Assembly: GCA_001599815.1 (NCBI GenBank)
Contig: BCIA01000002.1
Coordinates: 4,685,626-4,749,625, forward strand
DNA from: Furcasterigmium furcatum
Taxonomy: Eukaryota > Ascomycota > Sordariomycetes > Glomerellales > Plectosphaerellaceae
Length of the DNA stretch: 64,000 nt
Direction of reading: 5' to 3'
Shown: positions 1 through 10,931 of the stretch, one piece after another
Numbering within the stretch: the stretch's first letter is position 1
Layout of the letters: each line of letters starts with the position of its first letter
Notes under the pieces: generated by a model
Seen by the model: the letters and a program-made list of their open reading frames with translations, nothing else
The model's database searches: none
Told to the model about the DNA's origin: nothing
Program-made: the position numbers and the translations under genes

Positions 1-1082
1 GAGGATCTGCCGCCGGATCTCGAACGGGAGGCGCATGAATAAGGCAGAATTGCGCCCGGCGGCATCGCTGGCCAGATGCCCCTCTGGTGGTGTGATGGGA
101 CGACGGCGGGTGTCAGGGAGGAAGGGGAGCTGGGACTCTGGTGTTGATGAGCTGGAGGCGGGTGATGCTCTGGGCACGAGCCTCCGCGTCCATTTGGACA
201 GCGACGACTGGGAGGGAATCATGTGCTATGCCAGTGGGAGGCCAAGACCGAGAGGGCGGTCTGTTCAGTGGTCCATGGGCAGGGGCAGAAGAAGGAGGGG
301 GAGAATTAAGCTGAGGTGCAAGAACTAGGCCTGAAAGTCCCGTCACGGCGTGTGATGCTGGAGGATCTACTGAATCCAATGCTGTTGGAGAAAAGGGGCG
401 CTGAGAGAGAGCCCGGACCCGCCGATTTGCTAAACTACAGCGCCGCAGCTTACTACAGCGCCGGGTGGCAATCAGGTGCGGGGAGCCCGAGCTGCCCGAG
501 CTAAGATCCACTTTGAGTGCTCCAGGAGCAAGCTCATCCACCGGAACATGCCATGAGGATCACAAATTCATGGCCGGCCCAGCTATGATGCCATCTAGAT
601 GCGTTGCCGTTGGATTATCTCTAATTGAGCAAGAGACTCTCTCCATTTACTCGAATTGAGATAGAGGCCATCTCGATTATTTCTCGCTCGATCTGAAGTC
701 AGATGGTCGACATCCATGGATGGCCATTCCGTCCTTTCTGTCACTTTTGCATGCCACTGCTTGAGATGACATCCGTACTAAGCTGACGATAACTCAACCT
801 TCTTCGTTTTAAAATAGCTTCGGGTGAAAATGAAGGATAATAAAGGTATTCATTTTGTTTTACGTCTGAACTAATGCTCCCTACTTAGGTTAAGGGGCTC
901 GTCTCGAGGCTCAGGTTGAAAGTCGAGACTTGTCATTATTTGTCCAGCGCGGTGCTGATGAGCTTCTGTCGTCCGGTTTTCGCAATGATCCCCTCTATCT
1001 TTTGTACCTATACAACTGGAGAATCCAATATAGAAGCCGACATGAGTTTTCGAAAGGATGGGGAGAGGAGCTACGTGTTGCG
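1..1082. other. Intergenic, no gene supported
   Basis: Short overlapping frames occur on both strands, but none has a recognisable motif, a signal peptide or a sensible fungal start and splice context. The first 560 bases are GC-rich; about 600-900 is more AT-rich. I see no repeat or RNA gene here. Confidence 0.5.
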
Positions 1083-1550
1083 TCAGAGGGATATGTCCAC
1101 CATGAACATGGAAGCAGCCCCGGCTAGAAGATCGCGGAGATAGCGTCGCGCCTGAGAGTCAAGCATGTCAAAGTGTGCGACATGACGGAGGATGATCTGC
1201 TTGTGGTGTCGCTGAAGCTTGTGGTATTTCTCGGCCACCATGCCGGTGACTCCGTCGCAGAGAGTCGGTTTCTTCTAGTGGCACGAGCTGTGATTCGTGT
1301 GAGAGGCTGGCAGGTCTTTCAGCAATATTGGGTGAGAACGGAGACAGTGCTCGCAAAACCACTGGTTTGTGTTGATGTACCACATGGGGTCGTGTTGCAC
1401 GGGTGGTTGCTCGGGGTGCGCATGTTCTGCCTCGGAGGGGTGGCCGGCGGCGTTGAGCTCCTTCATGTTGTCCGCAGGCCAAAGGATTCTGAGGGAGGGT
1501 TTGAGATGGTAGCGATGATGGAGGAAGTTCCATGATACGAAAGGGTTCAC
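1083..1550 (-). pseudogene. Possible small gene or relic with an in-frame TAG
   Basis: On the minus strand one reading frame runs from 1550 to a TGA at 1083-1085 and is broken only by a TAG at 1275-1277. The frame begins with GTG; the first ATG is at 1466, about 95 bases below a TATATAA at 1561-1567. From that ATG the product would be 63 residues, ending just after a Cys/His-rich stretch (FCEHC, then SSCH) that could bind zinc. Past the TAG the frame continues for 63 more protein-like residues (VAEKYHKLQRHHKQIILRHV). No GT-AG intron that I could find removes the stop and keeps the frame. I do not recognise the family. It may be a small gene, a decayed one, or chance. Confidence 0.25.
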
Positions 1551-1560
1551 GGTAGATTGT

Positions 1561-1567
1561 TTATATA
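1561..1567 (-). promoter_or_regulatory. TATA-box-like sequence
   Basis: TATATAA on the minus strand, about 95 bases upstream of the first ATG (1466) of the doubtful reading frame below it. The spacing suits a fungal core promoter, but the gene itself is uncertain. Confidence 0.25.
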
Positions 1568-2177
1568 GCTAGCGGACTCTATACTTTGAGGTGACGCTCA
1601 TCATGGCGTAGATCAGAAGATATCTAGGCGGCTGGTTGTCAATAGGGTGGTGCCGCGGCCCAGAAAACCTGAAGTCGTGATCACTAATACTGCTTTTTCC
1701 TTGAGTGGGTGAGAAGGTAGTGGGCGTTCAAGCCGTGACTGAGGCGTTCTGGAGGTTTCACAAATGAGAAGAGACGTGGAAGTTGCGCCAGGGGACGCGA
1801 CCGCCTCACACACCGGATCGAAGTGACCGTGGGTTGTGCAGTTCGAACTGCTCAACGACCAGCGCAAACGGCTGTTCAGGCCACTTCCAATACTCAAGGC
1901 CTACAAGCACCATCACATCCAGCGTCGCACTTGTAGGCCGAGAAAGCTGCGCTGTAAAGAGTTTGCAGTCCACTGAAGACAAAACCAGAGATATCCTTCA
2001 AGCCCGATGGGTGCAGAAACTTTCTGTGTAAGATTGTGAGTAAATGAATGGCTCGAGAGCCAAGCGACGCCAAAGACGGGGCTATCTATCTGCGGAACGT
2101 GGTTCTGTCCTTGTTGTCGTGCCTTTGGAACGCCGGATCCCCTGACAAGTTCTGTTGGCAGCATTTCAAGCGTCGCC
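1568..2177. other. Intergenic, no gene supported
   Basis: A 94-residue minus-strand frame at 1613-1897 and other short frames show no motif or gene structure. This is the 3' flank of the secreted-protein gene that ends at 2178. Confidence 0.5.
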
Positions 2178-2778
2178 TCAGACGTGACAGGCTCTACGGC
2201 AAGTCTTGTCCGCCCACCGTGCGCACCAATCGATACAGTCTCCCCCCGGACAATCATACCAGCTCGCGAACTTTGTAACGCACCACTCGTTTTCGCCTGG
2301 GTAGCAAGCGCGGTACGCCGCTCCGTCCACGGGACAGTTGTCCGGCACGTCCTTCCGATCATCATAGCCGTACTCAAATTCGGGCTCCTCCTGCCCTGGC
2401 CTGTCAAAGTAGCAGACAATGGGGCACCCGTAGGTCGACCTGAAGCATTGCTCGCGGCACAATTCAGGGTTGTTATCACGGCAGGCCGGGGCATTCTTCC
2501 GCCACACGCAGTCATCGGTATAACGTTGACGACACGCGACCCTAATCGGAGAGGTGTCGAGGCAGATGGGGATACTCCATTGGCGAGTTTCGAGCGCCGT
2601 GGTTTCTACCTCAGGAGTGATCGGACTGGCCATGACAGAAGCCGCGAGGGCGAGGGTAAGAAGCTAGGGAGTCTATTCTCAGCACTGATACCTGCCCCTC
2701 GGGGACTGGAGCAAGAGAGAGCGAAAGAGAAAGGGGGGGCGCAGAACTAGATCAGGCTCGACGTACCTTGAGAAGCAT
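2178..2778 (-). CDS. Secreted cysteine-rich protein (16 Cys)
   Basis: Two exons, 2778..2767 and 2663..2178, flank a 103-bp intron (GTACGT...CCCTAG). The spliced product has 161 residues. Exon 1 codes only for MLLK. Joined to exon 2 it gives a good signal peptide (MLLKLLTLALAASVMASP), which the unspliced exon-2 frame lacks; this decided the start. The mature part has 16 cysteines (an even number, so all could pair), with CREQC, CPGGDC and CRRAC groups, and an acidic patch before residue 110. No known domain is recognised. Size, export signal and cysteine content fit an apoplastic effector-like protein, but that role is inference. It lies alone, with gene-poor DNA on its 3' side and the Pth11-type receptor gene upstream in the same direction. 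Confidence 0.75.
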
Positions 2779-3578
2779 CTTGATTGTGTCTAGTTTGGGA
2801 GCTGGGAGTTGGCAATTTCTATCGAGGGAGATAAGGCTCGCAAGGAGCAGCGCGCCCAGGCAGGCTCGTGGGATTATTTATGCTTCAAAGTTCAGACGGA
2901 GGACCGGACACACCGAACAGACAGCTCTGTTCTCGATAGCTTTAAAGGATCGGCTACCGTGCTCCGCGCGGCCCCTACATCCTTTTCTGTGACTTCGGGC
3001 CCATATTCGACATGGTGCAGATGCCTAGACGCGCCCAGGTGCCAGTCGTATAGACCTAACCCTGTTTTCCGAGCAGATGGGGTTTCCTGCCGAATAGCAC
3101 AACATCGGGAGCCGGGATCCATACTGGAGAGTTGCGGCACAGCTGACGGCGAAGGACCGGCCCTGCTGCGCGGCGTCTTGGCATGCACGAGGGATGCTGA
3201 ATCCTCGTACGCTCCGCTGTGGCCTTACGAGCCCAGAAAAGCTGACGGCAGAAGGCACGCCCAGTCCATCCACAAGTCAGTCAGTCAGTCAGTCAGAGAC
3301 CTCGTCATCAAAAGAACCAGATCAAGTAGCTGGTCTCGCACATGTCGATGGCTTCAACGCCGAGCGGAAGCTCTTGCATTGTCTGCATCGAAAGATATGG
3401 AGATCATGGGAGGTGGTGTAATCGTTTACCCAGTCAATGACTGTAATATTCGCTCTTCATAAAGCCACGCTTCCCCAAGACATGAGGAGTGACGCCTACT
3501 TCATCCGCCCTTGCAACAACGGTCGGAAGATGCTGAAATGCTCACGTCTTCGAACGACTCGTGTGCCCAATTAAAATC
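2779..3578. other. Intergenic between two minus-strand genes
   Basis: Holds the 3' flank of the receptor gene and the promoter region of the cysteine-rich gene. It contains one AGTC microsatellite (3275-3296). The 217-residue plus-strand frame at 2809-3462 has no recognisable motif and is treated as chance. Confidence 0.55.
3275..3296. repeat. AGTC microsatellite
   Basis: Five and a half uninterrupted copies of AGTC in intergenic DNA. No function is suggested. Confidence 0.9.
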
Positions 3579-5147
3579 CTACTTCAATGGCTTCCCTTTG
3601 GCATCCAGCTCATTCATCTGGACAAGCCTTGCTTCGTCGTCGTTGCTGAACTGGACGTCGTAGGTCTTCTGGAACACGATACCCCGGACGTCTGCCTCGG
3701 GGTCCGAGTTGGACCGCTCGGTCGTGACGACGCCGACGGTACCGTGGCCAACCGTCCCCCTGCTGGTACCATTGCCTGTCGCCCTCGACCGGGGGCCGTT
3801 GCCGTACTGCTGGTAGTACTTGTTCCCCTTGCTGCGCAGGCTCGAGCCTCCCAGAATGGGGAAGGCCTTGACGAGGACCATGCGGATGGCGGGGAGGCAT
3901 GCGCACATGATTCCGACGCAGATCTCGATCGTGGACCAGACGGAGACGTCGTAGAACTCCCAGGTCGTGTTGTTCGTGGAAGCAAAGTGCACGAGGGACT
4001 GCAGGCGCAGAATGCTGACGATGGTGACGCTGCGGAGAAACAGCCTGATCAGCGTCTGGCCCGGGACGGGGTCGATTGGATGGGGGTGTGTACTCACAAT
4101 GTGCCGACGCAGAACATGAGTGCGACGCCGACCTTCTTCTTCCAGTGGAGGTGCAGACTCCTGATCTGCCAGAGCGGGATGACGAGAATCCAGAGATCGA
4201 GGGCGATGTTGATGGACGCGTTCGACCAGCTGATGGAGTTGGCGCTCGCGCAGCGGCCCTCGTGCATGCCGTCCCATTTGGTCCAGAAGTAGTGGATGGG
4301 CCAGCATTGGAAGATGGCGGTGATGATGAACGAGAAGCCCCAGAGGCTGGTGAAGATGAAGGTCCCCCAGAGCAGCCGCTGAACCTCCTTGGCGGGGAAG
4401 ATGCGCATGTAGAAGCAGATGATGGACAGCTTGACGAGGGTGACCTGGAGGAAGTACAGCCAAGCCATGATGTAGAAGTAGAAGCCGACGTTGGTGATCT
4501 GCTGCGGGCTCAGGGTCCAGATGTCCTTGCCGAGGCCGTTGGCGGTGGTGCCGTAGACGGTGATGATGGCGCTGGGGGTCGCGGCGACTATGGTTGCGAG
4601 GACGAACCAGTCGTCCAGGCCCAGGTCCAGCTTTGCCACGAAGATCTTGTACCCGAAGCGGGTCACGACGCAGAAAGCAGCGAACGCGGCCATGATGTTG
4701 GAAAGGAGGACATATTCACCCGACCGGTCGCGGACAGGGGCGCCGCAAGCCGTCAAGCTCGCGTTTCGTGTGACTATCGAGCGTGAGCCGAATGAACATT
4801 TCCAAGTCTGCATGTAGTAGGTTGGCCATCTTACGCAAGGAATCCGGGATACTACAGCTTGCGGTCACGCAGAGGGTGACATTCTGCTGGAACTGGGCAT
4901 CGGTGCAGATACATGTCTGATTTGTGGGCGCGCAGAGACCGCCAGTAAAGGCACTGGTGATGCATGATGCCTTTTGTCGCCCTGGTTAGCGCCATAATAC
5001 ATTAATGTGGTGTTAGAAGAACTGTTGACTGACAGCACAGGATGGATATGCCGACAGAGCGTCGGTGGCCGACGAGGCGAGGGCCCCCTTGAGGAACGCC
5101 GATGATGCCCAGAGGGCAACGGCAAAACGAAGCATGCGCCCGGCCAT
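3579..5147 (-). CDS. CFEM-domain Pth11-like integral membrane receptor
   Basis: Four exons: 5147..5034, 4970..4835, 4773..4098 and 4029..3579 (introns 63, 61 and 68 bp; 458 residues). An N-terminal hydrophobic signal (RFAVALWASSAFLKGALAS) is followed by a CFEM domain at about residues 35-85, with the expected Cys pattern (YPSCAASC, LC, TCIC, LC, SC). Seven hydrophobic segments with the fungal rhodopsin-type signature follow (ACGAPVRDRS, LGLDDWF, VKLSIICFYMRIFP, WSNASINIALDLWILVIPLW). The C-terminus is a polar, Gly/Ser-rich cytosolic tail ending in GKPLK. CFEM-Pth11 proteins act at the plasma membrane in surface sensing, and in plant pathogens Pth11 itself is needed for appressorium formation; which signal this one senses is unknown. 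The CFEM exon was found from its splice sites (GTCAGT...AAAAG and GTAAGA...GATAG), so the first intron is slightly less certain. Confidence 0.9.
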
Positions 5148-6643
5148 GACGGGCAACAGAACGAAACCTTGCACTCGTAGGCCGTGCTGGTCCCCGAACG
5201 GTGGGAGGGATAATTATCAGATGGCAGGCGTCAAGGGACGAACCAGTGCGCAAGATGGGACTTTTGATGGCAATGATGAATGGTTAAAGACGGGCGACCA
5301 CACGTGGCATCCAAGCTGCGGATCAGGGATGTCCATCTCGGAAGAGCTTTCAGAACCACCATCCCGGGTCCGGCTCAACAGCTCGTCGGGAACCACCGTT
5401 GAGGGTGCAACGGCGCGCGGTGGGTGGGACATGGCCGTTGAGCAGTTGTCCGACGTGTTGCTGGCGTCGTCGTGGCGCCACTCCGTGCCCACATGGCTGG
5501 CTATATTTCCTGTGCCTAAGGGCTAGTCCACGGCCTGGCCATGGCGGTGCGGTGCGGTGCGGTTCCGCTGGCACGGCGGCAGGCGAGGCTCCTCTTTACC
5601 GGTGGTGTCGTGGAACGGTGGTGCGGTGAAATCGCGGCATTGAGACGCATGTCACCGCCAGGGGCCGACCTATGCCTGGTTGGGGAAATCCTCCGGCACT
5701 GCATTCTCGGAGGCGTTGCCACGGTGGGGGACCGAGGCACAGGTGATACTAGTAGAACGCTAGAAGGTAAGAAGAGACATATTCCCTGCACTTCGGGACC
5801 TGGTCTCGGGATTCAATATCAATGTAAGTGGGCGAGTCCCTGACTGAGCCGTCTTGGTCCTGGTATTCATTCATGAAGGAGATGAATTCCCCCGTCCAGT
5901 GTCTCTGCGGCAAGCTGGTTAATATTGCCTGTCAGCTGTCAACCGTGTGATGCCGCGATCGGCAGATCGCCGTGCATCCGGCAATCCCTTCTTCGCCTAC
6001 TTCGCCCCTTTTTACCCCTGAGCCCCTGGGTCTAGGGGCTCTTGGCATCGCCACTAGCCACCCACCCGGAACGACTGAATCACTAGTACTTCAACATTGC
6101 GAGTTAAGCATACTAATAGCGCCGAGGTCTCGTCGGAGAGAAAATAATGGTCTCTCAGGCGGGCCGGAGGTGAGGCCCGCAACCGGCAGGTGTTTTATTA
6201 TTCTGTGGCAACAAAAACCGCCTGTCCAGACGGCTCGGATTGGATTTCGATAGCTCCCATGAATTATACCTCCACTTGCATGCTGTTCTGTCAGTCATTA
6301 CCGATCGCCGTCCCACTACGCCGGGTCTCTCGGCGTGCACCGGTGCGCCGCTCGGAGCACGATGCGTGGTCTTGATAGCCCGCGTTTCCAGGCCTGCTGC
6401 ATTGCTACGCCAAGCTCATCTCCGAGGTACACGAGCCTTGGTTGAGTTGCAGTGCAGAAAGGCCGAGTCGCCGCAGTCTAGCTCGTTCCATGATATAGAT
6501 ACTAGTGCTACTTACTCACATCGTACCCGAGCCGTTCTCTCTTTCCACGCGCCTCCTCATCCCTTTCTGGCAACCTGGGTACTAGTCTCGTCTCTCTTTC
6601 AATAGCCCTCCGCTCAGACAGACTTGGCCGCCATTCTTTCAAG
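5148..6643. other. Divergent intergenic region, no gene seen
   Basis: This 1.5-kb stretch separates the minus-strand receptor gene from the plus-strand FAD oxidase gene and should hold both promoters. It contains a GCGGT tandem repeat (5544-5563). The last 100 bases before 6644 are pyrimidine-rich (CTCTCTTTCC, CTCCTCATCCC), common just upstream of fungal start codons. No coding frame is convincing. Confidence 0.6.
5544..5563. repeat. GCGGT tandem repeat, 4 copies
   Basis: Four perfect 5-bp units in intergenic DNA. No function is suggested. Confidence 0.85.
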
Positions 6644-8524
6644 ATGAAGGCGTTTCTCCTGCGAGCCGCCTTCTTGGCTGCCTCCCAGCTCGGCGCCACT
6701 CTTGCCGCGCCGACGGCTGATAGCTGCCGCTGCCTCCCCGGAGATGCTTGCTGGCCTTCCACGGTCTCGTGGGATCAGTTCAACTCGACTGTCGGTGGTC
6801 GCCTGGTCGCTACCGAGCCCATCGGCTCGCCCTGCCATGACCCCAACTACGATGCTGCGGCTTGCGAGTCGTTGAAGGCGAAGTGGTTCAGCCCTTTGAC
6901 GCAGTAGGTCCAAGATATTTCCCCCGTTGGAGACCTACGGACCGGTCTCTGGCGAGAGAGGACAGCCCAGTAGCTGACCCGCTGCCTCGAACAGTATCCC
7001 CTCGTCGTCGTCGGTCATGCAGACGTACTTTGCCAACCAGAGCTGCGACCCATTCACAGACCGCTCCGTCCCCTGCACTCTCGGCAACTATGTTAGCTAC
7101 GCCGTCGATGTCAACTGCCACTCTGACATCAGCCTCGCCCTCAAGTTCGCCAAGAAGAACAAGCTGCGGGTTGTCGTCCGCAACACCGGCCATGAGTATG
7201 TTACATGCATTCTTCCGACCTGAACCCCCTGGCCCCGGTATATGGGATCATCTGACACCAATCTCTACTTCCTAGCTTCCTCGGTCGCTCCACTGGCGCG
7301 GGTGCCCTCGCCATCTGGACCCATCGCCTCAAGTCCATCGACTTCACTGAATGGTCGGACGAATACTACAAGGGGCCTGCTGTCAACGTCGGCGCCGGTG
7401 TTCTTGGCTACGAGATCCTAGAGGCTGCCAATGCCAGGGACCTGACTATCGTCTCGGGCGAGTGTGCCACTGTTGGTCTTGCCGGTGGCTTCACGCAGGG
7501 CGGTGGCCATTCCGCCCTCAGCACCCAGTTCGGTCTTGCCGCCGACCAGACACTCGCCTTCCACGTCATCACCGCCGACGGCCACACTGTCACCGCTACG
7601 CCCAGCAAGAACTCGGATCTCTACTGGGCCCTGAGCGGCGGCGGCGGCGGTACCTATGGCATCGTTGTCGGCCTCACCGTCCGAGCATACGAGGCGGCAA
7701 ACGTGGGCGGCGCCGCGTTCCAGCTCCTGGCCCCGGTCGTCGGCCAGGACAAGTTTGACGCCGCCGTGACCAAGTTCCACGAGCTTCTGCCCGCCATGGT
7801 CGACAACGGCGCCATGATCGTATTCTACACCAACTCGCTCCTCCTAGCCGTCCGTCCCCTGACCGTCTGGAACTCGACCGGCGACTACGTCCGCGATGTC
7901 GTTCTCGCGCCCTTTGTCAAGGCCCTGCGCGAGGAAGTCGGCCTCGAACTGCCAGTGGCTTACACCAGCCTCTCCTACCGCGACCACTACGACGTCCACA
8001 TGGGCCCGCTGCCCGGAGGCAACATTGAGGTCCAGCGATACCAGTTCGGCGGCCGCCTCATCCCGCGCACCGTCGTCGAGGACAACATGGACGAGTACAT
8101 GACCGTCCTGCGCAACCTCACCGCCAACGGCGTCCTGGCCGTCGGCTCGGCCGCCAACTACGCCAAGCCCGCCGGCTCCGCCAGCAACGCCGTCCTCCCA
8201 GCGTGGCGCGACGCCCTCATGCAGCTGCAGCTCATCACCAACTGGGACAACGCGGCGCCCTGGGAGCAGATGGAGGCGGCGCAGCTGCGCATGACGAATG
8301 AGTTCATGCCCCAGATGGAGGCCGTCACGCCCGGCAGCGGCTCGTACATGAACGAGGCCGACTTCAGGCAGCCCGAATGGCAGCAGGCGTTCTTCGGCGA
8401 GAACTACGCCAGGCTGCTCTCCGTTAAGCGCAAGTGGGATCCCGAGTCGCTGTTCTACGTGCTTAAGGGCGTTGGTAGCGAGGATTGGACCGTCGCTGCG
8501 GACGGCAGGATGTGCCGCGCATGA
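6644..8524 (+). CDS. Secreted FAD-linked oxidase (BBE/VAO family)
   Basis: Three exons: 6644..6903, 6995..7195 and 7276..8524 (introns 91 and 80 bp; 569 residues). MKAFLLRAAFLAASQLGATLA is a clear signal peptide. The FAD-binding PCMH domain spans about residues 110-300: NTGHDFLGRSTG carries the His that in this family binds FAD covalently, and SGECATVGLAGGFTQGGG carries the Cys of the second (6-S-cysteinyl) link, so a bicovalent flavin is likely. The C-terminus (YARLLSVKRKWDPESLFYV) is the BBE domain. Overall it resembles secreted fungal enzymes annotated as isoamyl alcohol oxidase or FAD-linked oxidoreductase. Such enzymes oxidise alcohols or sugars using O2; this substrate is unknown. Its stop lies 68 bp from the stop of the convergent AAA ATPase gene. 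Confidence 0.92.
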
Positions 8525-8592
8525 GCGGTCGAATGCGATGCCGGCTTAGAGAGATGGAAGGGGTACATTGACCGCAAATCTTACATTGTTCA

Positions 8593-10626
8593 CTACTCGC
8601 GTCCCTTATCCACGGCGTCTTCCCATGTACTATCTTCACCCATATTCCGGCGCCCAAGCGACGTGACCTCGATTGTCTTGAGAAGAATCGACTGGCTCAA
8701 TGCCACGCCTTGATCAGTCGCGAGACTGAGCGCCAGCCGCACCGCGTTCTTGATCTGCCGCCCATTCATGTCATGTGCGGCGAGCTTTAGACAATCGACA
8801 TCCGAAGCGACGTCACCGGGCAGGTTGTCCAGCTGGCTCTTCCAGACCCGCACGCGGGCATCGTAGTCGAGTGTCTCGTACCTAAGGGCGAGGGTGATGC
8901 GGCTCTCAAACGCCGGGTCGAGGTTGCGGACGCGGTTCGTTGTGAGGAAGAGGATGCCCGGATGATATTCGAGGATGCGCAGCATAACGCAGACCATGGC
9001 GTTGCGGACGAGGTCGGCGTTGCTTCGCGTCTCCAGGAACACGTCCGCTTCGTCGAGGACTGCAAGTGCATCCCATTCCGCGCAGAGGTCCAGGACGTCG
9101 GTGAGCCGTCTCTCGAGATCGTCGGGGGTCACTCCGAGCTCCCCCATGGTGACATAGTACAGCGGTCGATGGAGCACCTCGGCGATTGCCTCCGCTGTCA
9201 GCGTCTTTCCAACGCCGGGCGGGCCGTGCAGGAGAAAGATCAGCCCGCCTTGCTTTCCACTGATAAGATCCTGCGTCTGGGGGATGGTGCCGCACCGCAC
9301 CACGGCGCGGATGAGCTGCTTCCGCTCTTGCGAGAGGACCAGGCGCTCGAAAGCCTGGTCCTGGAAATCGATGTAGGTGAGGCCGTCGACGAGAACGTGT
9401 CCCCAGGCCTTGGCGGTGAAGCTGAAGCCTACCAGGGCCGGCCAGCAGGTGATGAGAAACTCTTCGGGGACCTCGTCCCAGACTAGGAGAGAGTCGTTTT
9501 CAGAGGACTCAAGCCGCGACGATTGAGAGCGCTTGGACATCCATTGCCGGTATCGTCCCGAGAGTTGAGTGATGGCTAGCGTTGCCTCGTCCACCCCCTG
9601 GCAGGGATAGTGACCCAGAGATGCGCCTCGCGCCATGTCCACCATGATGCGGCCGCCCACAGGCGACTGAGAGCTGTTCATGACCTGTGACATGGTTGGC
9701 CCATTGTTCCGGAGGCGAGCGGCATGGAGGAAGAAGGTGTTAGGCGAATAGCCTAGATACTTGGCGCCGCCGATGCCGTACTTCACGGCGCGCCGAGATC
9801 GCTCGAGAAGGGCGTGCTGCTCGGTAAGGGAGACGGGAGTGTACGTGAATTCAGATAGACTCCGAGCACGCGCTCCGCTCCAAGCGGACATGACTTCGGA
9901 AAAGGTTGCCACAGAGAAGTGATCGCCCACTGCGACAACGGCCTCCAAAGTCACATGAAAGTTCTTCTGAGATCCAAAGAGCGTGCGGCGCTCCTCGAAG
10001 TACGCATCGGTGACTCGGAAGACGCATGGGACGTCAGTCCCCGAGATCATGGATGCTTTTACGGGAACTCCGGGCCTGAACAGTTCAGAAAGAGCCGGAA
10101 AATCGATCTTGCCCGCGCTGATCAGGCTCCTGGCCTCCTGAATGCCTTCTTCGTAGGTGGACTCCAGGTGGCGAATGATGTCGTCCAGTCCCGCGATGCG
10201 AATTTGTGCTGGTTCTGGGCCCGCGCTGAAGCCAAAGCCGGACAGCAAATCCAGAGTACGCCGTCGCCAATACTGGATGAACGCGTCCGAAGACTCCAGA
10301 ATCCCGGCATTGTATCTCTCCAAGGCGTACTGCAGGCATCGGAGCCTCCCCAGAATCAAGAATACCTTGCCAACCGTGGCCCTGGAGGACCGGGGCGCGC
10401 CCAGATATTGGCCCACGACGGCGCGGAGCGAGATGTTTCCCGAATCTTCGTTTGTCTTTGGAAACTCATACTCCATGCTCTCTGTGAGGTCGCCACGCAC
10501 CAGGAATGGCAGTGTGCCTGACCGCTGAACTTCATTCTCATGATGATGTTGCCGGGTCTGAGCTGCGGTGTGTCGAGGCTGAGGGAGTGGCGGCGCCGGG
10601 GGCGCAGATGGCGCGTTCGATTCCAT
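8593..10626 (-). CDS. AAA+ ATPase with fungal DUF7025-like N-terminal region
   Basis: A single open frame of 677 residues from the ATG at 10626. The frame stays open upstream to 10875 but has no ATG there. The N-terminal 40 residues are Pro/Ala/His-rich and probably disordered. Residues of about 140-420 match the region that precedes the ATPase in many fungal AAA proteins (KIDFPALSELFRPG). The AAA core is near the C-terminus: Walker A GPPGVGKT, Walker B ALAVLDEADVF, sensor 1 FLTTNRV and the arginine-finger region DPAFESRI, followed by a lid domain. These large fungal paralogues are poorly characterised, and a remodelling or disaggregation role is only inferred from the family. No membrane segment or targeting signal is seen. 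Confidence 0.88.
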   Translation of the reverse strand: MESNAPSAPPAPPLPQPRHTAAQTRQHHHENEVQRSGTLPFLVRGDLTESMEYEFPKTNEDSGNISLRAVVGQYLGAPRSSRATVGKVFLILGRLRCLQYALERYNAGILESSDAFIQYWRRRTLDLLSGFGFSAGPEPAQIRIAGLDDIIRHLESTYEEGIQEARSLISAGKIDFPALSELFRPGVPVKASMISGTDVPCVFRVTDAYFEERRTLFGSQKNFHVTLEAVVAVGDHFSVATFSEVMSAWSGARARSLSEFTYTPVSLTEQHALLERSRRAVKYGIGGAKYLGYSPNTFFLHAARLRNNGPTMSQVMNSSQSPVGGRIMVDMARGASLGHYPCQGVDEATLAITQLSGRYRQWMSKRSQSSRLESSENDSLLVWDEVPEEFLITCWPALVGFSFTAKAWGHVLVDGLTYIDFQDQAFERLVLSQERKQLIRAVVRCGTIPQTQDLISGKQGGLIFLLHGPPGVGKTLTAEAIAEVLHRPLYYVTMGELGVTPDDLERRLTDVLDLCAEWDALAVLDEADVFLETRSNADLVRNAMVCVMLRILEYHPGILFLTTNRVRNLDPAFESRITLALRYETLDYDARVRVWKSQLDNLPGDVASDVDCLKLAAHDMNGRQIKNAVRLALSLATDQGVALSQSILLKTIEVTSLGRRNMGEDSTWEDAVDKGRE

Positions 10627-10931
10627 GCTCGGTGGTGACAGGTATAATATCGCCAATGTAAAACCAAGAGAACTGGGATTGCTGTAGAAAAGCGACTTAG
10701 AGATGGTAAGTATTGTGTGTTGTGCCGTCAAGAAGTACAACGTTGGAAATTGGTTGCCTATCGCGCCCAGGCTTGCTGCCTTGAAAATGACGACGCCGGG
10801 CGGGGGAACGCCCCCGGACTTTATCAGGAACCCGGCGCTGGGTTCCACTGATGGGCGCTGTAGCGTCTGTAACAAAACGGCCTATCCCCAAACCGCAGAT
10901 CCCCCACCCACCTCCACGTGTAAGCCGGCTC
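10627..10931. other. Short intergenic region
   Basis: These 305 bases lie between the ATG of the AAA ATPase gene and the stop of the MDR gene on the same strand. They contain the 5' flank of the ATPase gene; no separate element is recognised. Confidence 0.6.

Noticed and set aside
113..541. 142-residue minus-strand frame
   Set aside because: Ser/Pro/Arg-rich text with no motif, signal peptide or splice context.
2809..3462. 217-residue plus-strand frame
   Set aside because: Reads through the AGTC microsatellite and shows no domain; treated as chance.
10627..10875. 83-residue N-terminal extension of the AAA ATPase
   Set aside because: The frame is open but contains no ATG; it would begin at TTG.
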